Assembly (NCBI GenBank): GCA_000507305.1
Contig: DF241161.1
Span: forward strand, 1-64,000
Length of the DNA: 64,000 nucleotides
Source: Breviolum minutum Mf 1.05b.01
Taxonomy: Eukaryota; Sar; Dinophyceae; Suessiales; Symbiodiniaceae
Direction: 5' to 3'
The notes beneath the pieces are model-generated. The model was given only the letters and a program-made list of their open reading frames with translations, was not told the origin of the DNA and searched no databases. Shown piece by piece: positions 10,401 to 22,748 of the stretch (its first letter is position 1; every line of letters begins with the position of its first letter). Position numbers and translations under genes: made by a program.

Positions 10401-13400
10401 GAGTAGAGCACGGCGGATATTGGTAGACCGTTGTGTTGTCCCCAACCTTCCAGTCCAACCAAATTCTCCCAACATTCTTAAAGTTAATTTCGTCCCGATC
10501 TCATTCACTCGTGGCAAAAAACGACAAGTCATGGCAAGTCTTCAATCTTTGGTGGACCAAAACAGTGAAACATATTGATTTTTCAATGTCAGTGTATGTG
10601 TTTCCGTGATGTTGTCCAACCTCTGGAAGACCATCGAAGGTGCAGTAGGTACAACCTTCACCTCTGCGTGGAATTTATGAGAAAACATTCAACCAAGGTC
10701 ATCCGTTGCAAATCAACCATTTTGAGTCAAATCACTAATTTGAGTTGAGAGAAAAAACAAAAGTCACAACTGAACTTCAAGAAACAACATGAAATGGCCA
10801 GAGTCACGTAGCATCACTTTGCAAATGCTTGTATAAAATATGATATTTCTTTGCTTTAGAAACTTTAGACATTTTCACTTCTTCACCGCTGGTCATCAAA
10901 TTTCTTGAACATTTGGAAGTAAGAGCTGAAAACAGAGGTGCCGTCGTGATGTGCCTTCCCACAAGTCGTTGCAAATGCAGGTGCCTGATGGCCTGAACAA
11001 AATCACTACTTGCCAACTGCTTCATCTTTGCTATGTGCAACCTAGATTTTCTGCAGCCGCTCACTGGCAAAGCATTAGAAATGCGATATTTACAAGAAAC
11101 CAAGGGCCAAACCCGCAAATGCCATTCAGGTGGCAGGTGGTACCAAACTCGGAAGGCCAAAATGACGCTGAATCACTGCATCTTGATGTTACTTCTACCA
11201 GGCTCTTGGCTGTATGCTCACGGTGATATATACACGAATCATGCTGACGGATAACGAGTGCGGCATGTCTCGCAAAACACCAAAGCGTGCGTCACTTTGC
11301 ATGGATTTTGTCAAAACTCTTATCTTTGGTTTTGTGATGTGCAAGTCTGCTGTGGAAGAAGGCACAAGGTAATTCATTCTCCAACTCAAGGCATCAAAAG
11401 GATCGGGTTTCCGACATCGCATTGTACATCGCAAGCACCTTCTGGGTAGTAACCTGAAGAAATGTATCTGCATAACAAATCTGTGTTCTGAAAATAAAAT
11501 GAATATCCTGGGATCGTGTACCCTAAGGTTGAAAGTCAATGAAAATGATCTATCACTGGTCAAGGCAGCTAGAATGGTTACCACTCAGAATTGGCAAAAA
11601 AAATGGAAACACTTCAGTACTTCTACATCCAGGATTCTGAGACACAATGTCTAGTTCCACATCGCCTGGAGCACATTGCTCGCAGTAGGTGCCCGCCCAG
11701 CCCTCTTTGCATTCACCTGGCAATCGTTTTTTTCTTTTCTTTGACTATGGCTTTTTGATATAAATCTGTCCCAAAAATCTCGTTCCTTCTTTCCATCGGT
11801 TACAATACCGGCTTGTTCCATGAGTAGTTCCAACGGAGTCGAGAATCAAGGCAACAATTCCACTGACGCAAAGCGCTCAAAGCCGAACCCTATTGATGCG
11901 AGTGAAAATCAAATGAAAAGAAATGTAAAGCAATTTTTGGACACCCTCACTTGGTGGGAGAAATGATGAATAAAGCTAAAGCAATTTCCTGCGGTTGGGA
12001 AGCTATAATTTGTGCGAGGGTCTGTAAATTGGCAATGGCCTCTGGAAAAATACACAAGGTCAGCATCTGTGACTCAAGATCCTGTTTCGGGGTAATATTG
12101 TTTCCTCTTCCGTTTTTTGGATGAAAAGATCAATTGCACTTCTCTTCAGGAGGGGATGGCCTAAAAGATGGTGTGGTCTGCAGTTCTCTGGCAATCTTAG
12201 GTTTGACAACATCTATCACTGCACTCCGTAAACACCCGAGAGCCAACACAAGCTGGCACACGACTCCACAAGACATGCAAAGACGCACCCTCCGAAGTGT
12301 ATGAGTGCAGAAGAGTCAAGTGAAGAGCTCGGATAAAGTATATCTCCGATCAGTCGTTGGTTTATTTGACTGTTTGTATTTCTGTCTAGTATTTGCTTGC
12401 TTGCCTGAAATTAGCTGGCAGTGGACCTGCTCCGAAATATATTACACACAAATCAATACAAGAAACTGCAAGCTTGCATAAATATGTATATTATCATTTA
12501 CATATATACACATGATATACAAACATCATATGACATATATGTATGTATGATGTGTATATATGTATACTATACATGTATATATCTACGATACAATGAAATT
12601 ACATATATATACATGATATATGAAAACGATGATATACATATGTATACATGATGTGACTTTTGTAGGATTCATATAATATGTGATTCGATATACGTATATT
12701 CAAATATACGTCAGTGTATGTATATACATATACTATATATATATACATACATTTTATTTCATGACAACATAAAGGAAGCATACAAACTCGCCTGATTTGA
12801 CCTGTTTTTGCTGTGTCCAACTTTTGTTGCGGGTCTCATCCAAAAGCATGTCGGCTTTACACTGGCCAGTTGATGCAAGACATTGCCTCAGGCGTGTGCC
12901 GCTGGCAGATTTAATGGAGCCCCTTAGCTGCTCCGGCCCCCTTTATTCTAACAAAAAATCCATTCCCAGTTTCATTGGTTACAAGATGGCATCCAAGATG
13001 ATATTGAACGGCTTTGTTAGAAATGAAGCCGGGCCTACTACGCAATTGGTCAGTTTGGCCAATCTGAACAATCACAGTGCGGCTGAAAATGCTGAAATTG
13101 TCAGGATCCCAAACTTTGAACCAGCACGAATGCATGGACATGGTCTGCTACAGTCTGTGCCTTGGCAAAGTGGAAGACCAGAATGTGCCAAGCTGTGATT
13201 TGAGATGTCTTTGTCTACTTTTCATTTGTTCATATTACGCCTCCTATTGCGAACGGCAAAATGCATTTTTTTTTGAATAGATAGAAAATGAATTAAAATG
13301 ATAGAAGGTACAAAGATAGGTGGAGTGACCTTTCTGAGATTCAAACCCCACCACCAATCTTCACCTTAGAACCAACTTGGCAGCAGTGACTGTAGCAGCC

Positions 13401-16400
13401 AGTCATTTTAGACCCTGCAAGCCTGCAGTTTTTGAACTTCCCTGTGAGCTCTTCAAGATGCAAACTGATGCAAACTGAGGCAAACAACAATAGCATGTCT
13501 CCACCTGGTTGAGAATGGCACAGGTCCTGTCGTTAAGAAAAGGCGATTTGCGGTTTGCAGCCTTCGCAGCCCGTCAACATTTTCGAAAAAACGTGTCCTG
13601 GTGTTGTCAGGATTGCAGCTGTTGCAGAACACCTGAGACAGAAAAACGGTGGAGCGACATGCCCTTAGAGAGCTGAACCCACTTTCTCAAATGTCGGGAT
13701 TACAAAATCGAAAAGGTCCAATGCAATTGATGCAAAAGGAATACAAATCCGTTATCTGTGACCAACTGACCACTGACCACTGTTTCAAATCGTTGAGATG
13801 TGCCTCGCAATTGTTGCCGTAATAGCCCAACTTCTTTGCGCAGCTGCAGGACTCAAAGAAACGCTAAGCATTGAATATTGCGCACACTGCTGCTACATTG
13901 CAAGGAACAGAACAGTGAAGCTGTTTGCCAACGTCGACACCGCCAAGTAGACATACTGTTGGGTCTGAGGCACTGGCGAACTGCCCTTCAGCCTGTTGGT
14001 AAAGGTTGCGAGGTGTGTTCCAAAGGTGTGTTGAAACAACCTTAGATTGATGTTTACATGTTTGGCCAAGAAGATATGCATTGCCTAGTGGAATGATCAT
14101 GCATCATAGGAAAAATTCACATTGAAAAGCTGTACCAACCTTACACCTATCCCAAGAGGTGCATTCCAGGCCTCGACACAAATGCCAACATTGTTGCAGT
14201 ATGGACCTCAGAGTTTGGGAGCAAATCGAGATGTGTAGCCTGATCGCAAAAATAAAACCAAACAAGGTGCAAGTTTATTTGATCGCCCCTTGACGAAGAT
14301 ATACAACGTTGCAATACACCAAAAATGCCATTCATATTTGATCAGAACCAATGCGAACAAATAAGAATAGTTCGTAACATGAGAGTTTGTGAAACCTGCA
14401 AACACCAAAGTCCAAAAACATGAAAAAATCCTCAACTCAACCGAGATGCACCCTGTCTCTGCAAGTTGATAAGATGTGCTCTCAGCACATGCAGCTCCCT
14501 GTACCCTGGCAAGGCATCGTGGATCAAACATGATTTATCCAACCTTCTCCTTGAAGCTTTTGATAATCACAAGTTAGTTCACAGGAGTGACATTCTAAAT
14601 CTCTAAATCTGTTCAAGTCTTGAAGGGTGGGTTGATGAATCATCACAAGTTCTCCGAAAGCTGAAGTGCTTTTTTTTGAGGAAGGTTGATCGACGTTAAC
14701 AACCGCATTCGGACATTCGGACAGGAATTCTCATATTTCGATGTCTTCTTGCAATGATTGTCCCTCAAAGGAATACATATCTGCTCTCTCAGGATCATCC
14801 ACAGAAGTTTGTCTTGTCAGCATCAATGAGCCTGGCCTGACATCACAAACGCAGGCACCATTGTCATCACAAAAGCCTTGACCTCCACAGCTATCACCCG
14901 GACCTCAGATTTGACATCCTGAAAGTGCACACTTTTTTGGAATCAAACATGGATTCATTTCCATGTCAAGGATTTGAGTGTTTTGAGGTTCGAAACTGCG
15001 GAATGTCGCAGCAAAATTGCTGATTTCAAGAAGCAAATTCGCAAATACCTTGATATTTGCGAGTACAACACTTGAAGAACATTACTCATCATGCACAGTA
15101 AAGGTTTTTATTCTGATACCGTCATACCCTCCATCTTGAGACATTAACATCGGAACTCCCTTAGATTCCCAGCTCATGTCGACGTTGCAACCGCAATTGG
15201 AACCTTCCCAGCCAGTCCTTAGTACTGGGATGATGCTTTTCCGGTACCAGCAACTAGACAAACAAGGAACATCCTACCAAGAAGTAATCTTGGCTTAAGG
15301 CAGTGTCCATTCAAACTCATTGAAACATCTCGAATTTCTGAAGCACTTCATGGACCGACACAGCTGGGAAAGCTGGGGTACAATGCGTAACGTTTGTTCA
15401 TTAGCAAACAACTGATGCTGTGAGATGTCGTTCTTGCAATTTCTGAGAAAAGAACTCGCACTCACAAACTCCGGTGAAGGGTGTCTGGCAGAGCTGCGGT
15501 GAATGGGAGATTCTTGCGAAGAGCTCAGAGATCTTTTGCGCAGATGTTTATTCTGAAAAGAAATCAACAGCAGCTGTCCAAGTTTTGCCAGGAGCACACA
15601 GGACCCTTGCAAACAATCGACACCCTCTTCACAACGACGGAAGCATTCGCCCGGAGGGTACCTCTAGACTATCAGTAAAAGAGATGGCAAAAGTCATCCA
15701 AATAAATCACCAATTAGAACACTAGTCAAGGCTTTTTTCTAGAGGGTTCACATTTCTCCACTCTTTCGAGCATTTCTAGTTTCACAGAGCGAACATCTGT
15801 GCATCCCAAAACTGTCAAATGCGTTTACTGCAACTGCGATGCAGCTTGGGTCACATATAAGCGGCGCAACTGTCGCAGGCAAAACCAATGAAACCAGGCC
15901 TCAGTGACACATAGAAGTCAACTTGTAAGGTTAGATTGGGTGAGACAATCTGATGGGATGTTGATAGCATCCACCACTCGAACATATCTGGGCGCTCCAC
16001 TTACAAAGGCAGGAGCCATCTCCAGAGGAGCCGTCGTTGCATGATAACTGCGAAGCAGTTTAGGTGAAAACAGACATCCCAAGTACAGGAACTTTAGCAT
16101 GGAAAGCTATGAAGGCATGAGGAAAAGGTAGACAAGAATCACTTTTCGCACACCATAAACAAAGCTTGTTTGGAAACAAACTAACACACATCAAAAAACG
16201 TTGGCGCACAGTGCCAGCTTGTGTACAAGTGCAACTCCATCGACCTCAATGAAATTCACGAAGCTAAGCAACCAGTGTTTTCAACGACATGGCGACTTAG
16301 CTTCTGGCAGTCTGTATCCCAATAGCTGGGCCTCGGCAAAAAGGCTGGGATCGGGTGATATTCGTAGATCAAAGACCCTCTGAACACACAGGTCGAGTCA

Positions 16401-19400
16401 GAGTGACTGAAAATACGGCAAGTTTGCACAAATTTACAGTACAAATGGAAAAGCGAGTCTTCTCCATCGCGTATCAGACGCATGGATACGCATGGATCAT
16501 GTGGATCAGAAACATGATGAGAATTGAATCTCTATCAAGTACAGGGTGCAGAGAAAACTCGACGTGAAACCTTGAATTCCGACGTCTCGTTGAGTGAGCC
16601 ATCATTTTGGGAGAGTTGCACAGTACAACAACATACAATACCAACATATTATACAGTAATATATGCACAAAAACTGAGAAACCGTGCTTGCATGTGCAAG
16701 TTGGTGTTGAAGCACCAGCGGATTGTGAACAAAATTCGGTTCCTGAATCAACAGTAGAGAAGTGGGCTATATGTGGAAAATGAAACTGTGACCCAAATAT
16801 TACCCCTTTACATACTTTCCTTCAACAGAATCACCCTTTCAGATCCCTTTGTCTCACTCTGAAGCGCTTCTTCCACTGTTCATGGCACTCCTTCAGCGAA
16901 GCAATGATCTGAGCCTCATCTGATGGAGGTTTCAAAAGTTTTCACATCCCTCCGTGACGACTTCATAAGGAAAACTCAGGATGGCACAAACACCACTACA
17001 GTCAGGACCGAAGTGATCCTTGTCGCAAATGCAATCAGCACCTTTAGCGGGCAGCACTGAGGTTTTGGAAAATGAAAACTCAAGACGACCTAGCGTTTCG
17101 ACTCAAATTTACGATGTCCATGGGATTATTTGAGGATTTCTGATTTCTCCAAAAAAAATTAGACACTCCCCTATCCAGTTCGATTATCTCCTTCGAACGA
17201 AATCCATACTTTCTCAGCTGGATGGCCTGTGAAGTAAAGACGATCAAAATCCATTGTATAGTATAATATACACACATGTATGCAGACTTGTCCCATAAAA
17301 CCACTTGTGTACACAAGCTCTCACAAAATATATTCAAAAATTGAACAAGTATATCCAAAGTTTCACACAATCCAAACAAATCAAAAATCTTTGTGTAAAA
17401 AATTGCCATTCTCTGTCCACTTGAGCTCTCCCACTCACTGGGTCACAGGTGCCAAAACCCGAGCAACTGATCGTCGGATTGCAATATCCTGGTGTTGCTT
17501 GGCCACCAAAACTTGTTTAACAAAAAATAGTACAGGTTTTCTTGTGAAGAATTCCTTGAATTTCATGGGCACACTCTAGGTGACGATTGCAAAGGAGGTG
17601 AAAAGGATCAAAAAAACAAACATTGAGAAACTGCAGCAAGTTCAAGGTTACATCAAGATTGGACATATCGATCAACTGGCTGATGCAACAGAGCCGGCAT
17701 GACGGGAACAAGCTGTGATCAAGCTCCTGAAAAAACATTCAATTGGCAAAAGCTCTGACATGGCACTATTAATTGTCTTTAGCTCAACAAAAAAATCCAT
17801 GGATCAGCTGCCAACTGATCATCACCCCTTGCTGCAAGTGCGAATTCAATCTGAGCATTCCGGCGTGATAGGCTCCACCAAATCTGCCACAGCTTGACAC
17901 ATGTGTCGTCGAAATCGGCAAAGTTGCTACGCTGTGAATAAAAGTGACTCAAAGTGCTACACCCAACCCCTGCCAAGTATTGAAAAGCATTGCATATGAT
18001 GGTATAGTATATACGTATATACGTATATACGTATATACGTATATATATATATATATATATGTCCTGAAAACGAAATATTTGGCCTCAACCAAAAAAAAAT
18101 GACACTGGGATGTTCCTACATTTTCTGTCGTGCCTGTGGTATTCAATGTCACATTCACGGTGATGTTGATGCGACACCGGCCATCTGAGGCCTTGGTTTT
18201 ATGTGTCAAGTTCTTCACTTCAGTAGTCTTCGGTTTGTCACATTGATCCCATCAATAAAACAACAAAACAGCAAAAAAAACCTCTTTACTGTACTTGCTC
18301 TACTACTGTATACTGTAGAACTACGTAGATATAAGAACGACATACAGAATGTATGAAATATGATTGTGCGACATTAATTCACAGCAATGTGATGTACACA
18401 CATAGACGAATTCGCTAAGGCCCAAGCTACTATGGTACCGTTGGAATAGTTGGTTTCGTTGGTGTCGTTGGTTTGAGTCGCATTGCTGAGACTGCTGAGA
18501 TTTTCCTCGCTCTCATTGTCTTCATTGTACGCAGTGTCTTCACCTTATTGTGAAGGTTTTGGTGAAGGTTTTGGCACACTGGGCATTCAAAGATGTGGTT
18601 GAACCAGGCAAAGTGTTGAAAAAACTCATGAAACAAACGCAAAGAAGTCCAACTTCAAAACAGAAGTAGTCTTGATTCCAAGGAATGATTGGTGGCTTTT
18701 CTTGCATAAAAACAACATGATGCTCGTGCTTTAAAATCACAGCACCATTGCATGTCTGGCTTGGCTTAGCTTCCAGCTAGACCCAAAGTAGAGGGGGCCT
18801 CATTGTTTGCTGTGCTCAGGGAATGAAAATCTAACATAGTGTGACGTGTGTATTTGGTGTATTTCCGAGGTGATCAATGTTGCGAATGTACGATTCTAGT
18901 GTGCTACGACTTTAGTGCTTCGGATCTTGGGAAGGATTTGACAAATGAATCTCTTGGCTTTTGCGAGAAGCAAAGACATCGCCTGGACAGTCAATCTCAA
19001 TCTCCCTTATCTCCTGCAGTGTTTTGCTCAATGTCATGAATCATTTCTCAAGTGACTCAGTTTTCCAGTTCTTGAAGAATTTGATACCGAGCACAGGAGA
19101 CTGTTGAAAACAATTCCTAGAATGCCAAACAAATCTCAAAAAAACAAGTTGTGGTGCTTGAAAACTCATGCAGATTTTCATTTCATACATGCAACACAAA
19201 TGCGACATAGGACTTTCGGGCATGGTTTCGGCAAAGCTTCTCCTCAGCAAAAATCAGGGGAGGGTCTGTCATTCCAAGGACTCTCACCACGTCCTTGCAA
19301 GGTTGGAGTGATTCAATCTCATGCGTGCTGCTCTCAACTGGGCATCATTTATCTTGGAGACTCTCGAACCTGAACCTGAATTTAATATGCAAAAAAACAT

Positions 19401-22400
19401 ACGACCAAAACGACCAAACCTGGAATTCTTGTTTTGCTTATTCGAAAAGTCAATTCGAAAAGTCGCCTGGGCAGGGAAGTAATGTGGCAAACATTGGCTG
19501 CAGAAGGATTCCACGGAGCGTGCGCCGGTGCCTTGCTAAACAGTTGGCGCAAAGTTCCAAAGAAAAAACTTGTCGGAGGCGAAAGCCATTTTCTGCAAAC
19601 CGCAGGAAACAAAGATGTCATTTTGAACCAAAAGCCCGGAAAAATAATGCTGTTGGGGAAAGCAATTTTCACCCCCAAAAGCAACTCAGGCCGCAACAAA
19701 CACATTGCCCTGCGGGGCTGCACCTCCAACTCTGAGAAGTTGTACCCAAACATCCGAATGTTCCCCAAAGGGGTGTGAATCTCAAAGTGAGTAGTGTTCA
19801 CATCCATGTTAAATGTCAACTTGAGAACTTAATCATCTCAAATGATGAATCGCCCTATCCTTGGGTCTATAAACCCTTCTTTTCACACAAATCATGGTGC
19901 TTTTGACACCGCTCCAATGGAACCATGCAGTTGATCAAGACTCAGTTCCCAGGCGTTCCATATCCGTTGCAGGTTGAATCTCCATTACCTTTAACACTCG
20001 GTTGATTGATTGCGTGAAAAAGTGCTTCATCCAATGATGTCTGTAGATTGGATTTGTGGCCTTTAGAATAAGTTAGCAAGAATGTTTACATGCACCCCCT
20101 CCAGGTGGTTAAAATCAACATCTCAGTCCTATTTGCTGTCTGTTTTACAGCTCATACCATGCAAGGGTCAATGCTTTTATGCTTTCTTTCTGTATCCATG
20201 CTGCTATCTGATTAGCTGTTTGCAAACACATCCCCTCTGTCAAGATGTTGCAATTTCTTGACAGTCACATGCCGGAATCACAAAAAATGTTGCACTCGCC
20301 CTCTGGGTAATAGTTGGTGGCCTTGGGAAGGACCGCTATGCAACTGCCACTTCAAAATGGAAACACCGAGAATCTTTGGGTGCATGAAGGAAACTCAAGT
20401 CCGAATTCTTATGCAAATAGTTCTGGCACAAGTTCTTTCTTTTTGACAACGACATGACCCACTTCGACACCATACCTGAAATCATCGCAAAAACTTGAAG
20501 TTTCATTGTCCAACTTACATCCAGCGACAACCTTGGATCCGAACACATTGATCGCACATTAGACCTTGCCAACCTTGACGGCAACCTGGCGTTGATGGAG
20601 CTTCAAAATATTGATGGCGTTACTGGTTAAACTGGTGCTGAACCCTATGCCTTAGAATCGACTAAAAGCGATTAGATTATTAGATACAATAAGTCAGTTT
20701 TTATCTCAAATGAGCCCAGCAGTACGGCAGGTTCCATCCATCGTATCGCCTCAAACGTGGGGAAACTTCAAGCAAAAATGTTCAAACTACAACCACAGCA
20801 CAAATGATCAAACCTGACGAAAGGGACGAGCTTTAGAATTATAGCTGTAGTTGAGCTCTCCAATGCAAGCAATGCAAAGTGCTATGCTTCTCACAAGATT
20901 CTGTACCCAGAGTTGAACATGCACAAGTCTTCTCACAAAGAGGGCCCCAAAACCTGCAGTCTTCACATTGTGCCGAGCTCGGTCCGAATTATCCGAGTCT
21001 CAACAGTTGAAGGGTCATGCCATGAACCCATTGCAGTTCAAGCAAGCTGTTGCAAAATGCACGCACAAAATGAACAACCGAACATAAGATACATAAGTTA
21101 CATAAGCATACTCATCCATCGTCAGTCTGCAGGAAGCTAATGAAAATGTAAGAGCCGCACCCTTGCTTGCAATAACAAAAACCCTGGCTACATGACCTCG
21201 GTCCATCCCAGTCTGGCTCAAGATCATGTTCTCATCTTGGTTTGCTCAGAGTTTGTATTTGGCTTACTTTAAGGCGCATCATTGTCCCTCTCTTGCATCG
21301 ATTGGTGTTGCAAATGCAGTTTCAACCAATCAAGCACCAAGGATATGTGTGGGAATTTAATATCAGACTAGGGAGTTGTCTAGAGTTAGATTTTACCTTG
21401 GTCCCGCGCAAGGTGTTCTCAGCATTGCAGTCTGCACAGGAACGCTCCTCAGCGATGAGTTGGAGGATAGAGATAGTCAATTGCCTGCACAACTTCATCG
21501 GCCTTCGCAAATGACATGCAGAGTTTCCTAAATTCCTGAAAGGCTTAGTTCCATAAGCGGAACGAATCATTGAACATCAACATACTTTGAAGTCAACTGA
21601 ACGGGATGTCGATGATGTCGATGGCATTATTTCTTAAGCCAACCTTTGGACTCTCCAAAGATGCGGAAAACCCATCTACCCTTGCCTTTTGAGTTGCCCT
21701 GACACAAACCTCTCCGAAGAAACCATCCAAACATCGGCATCCAAAGTCGCCTCCAACTGACCATTCCGCAGAACACAAACACGGAAATTTCACAAACAGT
21801 TGTGCATTGACATTGCCGTAGGAGTATTTCACAATCGAAAAACACGGGATTGTTTTTCATCTTGTTTTTCTTTTCGAAACATCTCTTCGTTGAGAATTAA
21901 CACGTCAAGTGATCCAAAAGAACTCGGGCACCTTGACCCGGCACGCAAATGCCCCTGGCACTGCAATTGCCACAATCTTCCACTGCCGACTGGTTCAGCA
22001 CAGTCATTTCCTTGGACTTGAGAACGTGGATCAACATCAAAAAAGTACGATTCTCTGACTACATTCCCGACCTGAGTGGAATCGAGGCATTATGGAAACG
22101 TTTCAAAAGCAGTGTGGCTTTTATTTCACTTCGCACAAAAAGGACAGGAACCATAAATTCTTGACAATAATGATTCCATTTCTCTTGCCAAAATGTTTGA
22201 ATATTCAAACTTCCTATCATCCATAGCTTCATCTATGTCACATATCATATCTCTGCTAATTCGGTCAACTCAGGTTGTCACACATCGATCACCCGTGAAG
22301 CGGGCATCGCAAGTACAGGAACCATCCGACTCGCAAATCCCTCTGCCTTGGACGGGCGAAAAGGCGAAACTCCTCGAACAAAAAAAAAAACGGCAAAAAT

Positions 22401-22748
22401 GTCAAATCTACACTAATCTACACTAATCTACACTAATCTTAGTCTTATAATCTTATACTAGTCATAGGCTGTAGATATCACAGAATTACACCAGATGTCA
22501 AATTTCTGTTTCTATGATCCCGGGCCGTTGCAGGAGCAGTCACAACTGACACCGAAGTACCACAAGTCACATTGGCAACGTCCACGCCTCAGCATTTTCG
22601 TTGAATCCGTTGAGATTTATGCAATGCAAAAGACTTGAAGGCTTCTTTGTACAGTTCAGGGACATCTGAGACATCTAAGACTTCAGCTCATTGCATTCTC
22701 CGTTGTTGGAACATGTGTCATTGCGATCACAAAATGTATCACAAAGAC
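6727..22748 (-). CDS. Giant EGF/laminin-EGF-module protein, probably secreted or membrane-anchored
   Basis: One long run of minus-strand exons carries repeated cysteine modules of two kinds. Type A is CxGxGxC...GxCxC, for example CSGHGQCNSSGACECDSGG (about 8650-8590), SCGGQGFCDDNGACVCD (about 14893-14840) and CDRNDTCSNNGECNELK (about 22735-22685). Type B is GWxGxxCxxC followed by YYP/YFP and G-x-C-x3-C, for example CVCHPGWGGSDCERCAEGG, GWAGENCNYCAQNWFP, CRQGWQGLMCDQC, YYPEGACDVQCDVG and YYPEGECNIFCDSG. At least 25 modules are visible. Between them lie less conserved, Thr/Asn-rich beta-like exons with N-glycosylation sequons. Such modules act in cell-surface adhesion and matrix contacts; here the role is unknown. 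Whether this is one gene or two or three adjacent genes cannot be settled by eye. Neither the N-terminal signal peptide nor the terminal stop was located with certainty. Confidence 0.75.
7540..9245 (-). CDS. EGF-like modules, 3' cluster
   Basis: Four minus-strand modules. At about 9245-9175 is CVCHPGWGGSDCERCAEGG. At about 8650-8587 is TCSGHGQCNSSGACECDSGG. At about 8433-8383 is GWAGENCNYCAQNWFPLG. At about 7607-7540 is CRCERCSPQGLCLCDNGW. Cysteine spacing fits EGF or laminin-type EGF with three to four disulfides per unit. Each module is on one exon or split by one intron, so intron positions repeat with the modules. Confidence 0.75.
8508..8534. repeat. Short GAGACTCT tandem repeat
   Basis: Three or more copies of an 8-9-base GAGACTCTG unit, probably intronic. 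No function is suggested. Confidence 0.8.
9480..11720 (-). CDS. EGF-like modules with a YY-(A/P)-G-C box
   Basis: Minus-strand pieces. At about 11718-11669 is CKEGWAGTYCEQCAPG. At about 11452-11404 is GYYPEGACDVQCDVGN. At about 10672-10636 is RGEGCTYCTFDG. At about 10315-10268 is ATCNGHGRCTDAKS. At about 10155-10108 is CECDPGYYGGPG. At about 9690-9620 is NWSYYAGCRTDADCNIQ. One 177-residue open frame spans 10021-9488. In an overlapping frame nearby, TLRFSVYTPNDTYIITFN resembles HFEIHTPLGNIRMFGYNFSE at about 19790-19730, hinting at a repeated beta-strand domain between Cys modules. Confidence 0.65.
12050..15220 (-). CDS. EGF-like modules, central cluster
   Basis: Minus-strand pieces. At about 15216-15181 is GWEGSNCGCNVD. 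At about 14906-14825 is a full module, GPGDSCGGQGFCDDNGACVC. At about 14208-14160 is GPYCNNVGICVEAWN. At about 13860-13800 is SCSCAKKLGYYGNNCEAH. At about 12900-12847 is LRQCLASTGQCKADML, which is weaker. At about 12105-12085 is a QYYPET box. Exon 15050-14925 (NFAATFRSFEPQNTQILDME) is a non-Cys spacer. The pieces are in line with splice acceptors ending AG and with GC or GT donors, but exact joins were not worked out. Confidence 0.6.
12470..12770. repeat. AT-rich, palindrome-rich tract (ATATGTATAC type)
   Basis: About 300 bases made largely of ATAT, GTATAC, CATGTAT and CATATG words on both strands, with many short self-complementary segments. It is probably intronic in the EGF-module gene. 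Decayed microsatellite is the simplest reading. No coding sequence is seen here. Confidence 0.75.
15985..18235 (-). CDS. EGF-like modules plus an N-glycosylation-rich spacer
   Basis: Minus-strand pieces. At about 18200-18125 is RCRINITVNVTLNTTGTT, with three N-x-T sequons and a GC donor after ACCACAG. At about 17505-17425 is GYCNPTISCSGFGTCDPVSG. At about 17045-16980 is DCICDKDHFGPDCSGVC. At about 16910-16860 is a charged spacer, IASLKECHEQWKKRF. At about 16045-15990 is CNDGSSGDGSCLCKW. Sequons and disulfide modules together point to an extracellular or luminal protein. Confidence 0.65.
18003..18062. repeat. TATATACG tandem repeat grading into (AT)n
   Basis: Four to five copies of an 8-base TATATACG unit followed by pure AT dinucleotides. 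The unit is self-complementary in part, so it can form a cruciform. It is intronic or intermodule sequence. Confidence 0.9.
18240..19190. other. No clear module between two EGF clusters
   Basis: No cysteine module or known family was seen in this stretch. Short minus-strand open pieces at 18640-18430 (Thr/Pro-rich) may be exon or chance. I read it mainly as intron, or possibly a gene boundary within the large EGF-module region. Confidence 0.3.
19195..20600 (-). CDS. EGF-like modules, upstream-middle cluster
   Basis: Minus-strand pieces. At about 20588-20523 is GCRQGWQGLMCDQCVRIQGC. At about 20330-20270 is TNYYPEGECNIFCDSG. At about 19995-19962 is STCNGYG. At about 19520-19471 is SFCSQCLPHYFPAQ. 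At about 19820-19720 is a beta-like spacer, TTHFEIHTPLGNIRMFGYN. In these exons the order GWxG-CxxC, then YYP-G-C-x3-C, then spacer recurs, which gives the best view of one repeat unit. Confidence 0.65.
20900..22748 (-). CDS. EGF-like modules, 5' cluster
   Basis: Minus-strand pieces. At 22748-22681 is an exon with CDTFCDRNDTCSNNGECNEL after a CAG acceptor. At about 22591-22515 is GRCQCDLWYFGVSCDCSCNG. At about 22346-22276 is ICESDGSCTCDARFTGDRC. At about 21990-21930 is DCGNCSARGICVPGQGAR. At about 21760-21670 is GCRCLDGFFGEVC. At about 21215-21145 is CSQGFCYCKQGCG. At about 20975-20906 is CEDCRFWGPLCEKTCAC. This is the densest run of modules. A start codon and signal peptide were not found between 22750 and the stop of the upstream ABC gene at 23407, so the 5' exon is unresolved. 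Confidence 0.75.
22404..22440. repeat. Three copies of a CTACACTAAT repeat
   Basis: Three perfect direct copies of an 11-base TCTACACTAAT unit, next to an A run at 22380-22390. Probably intronic. Confidence 0.85.

Noticed and set aside
12797-13198. Plus-strand 133-codon frame
   Set aside because: It lies inside the minus-strand EGF-module gene, where the minus strand is also open; no motif supports the plus reading.
18003-18062. Possible replication origin or promoter in the TATATACG repeat
   Set aside because: Simple microsatellite structure; dinoflagellates lack a standard TATA box, and nothing else supports regulation here.
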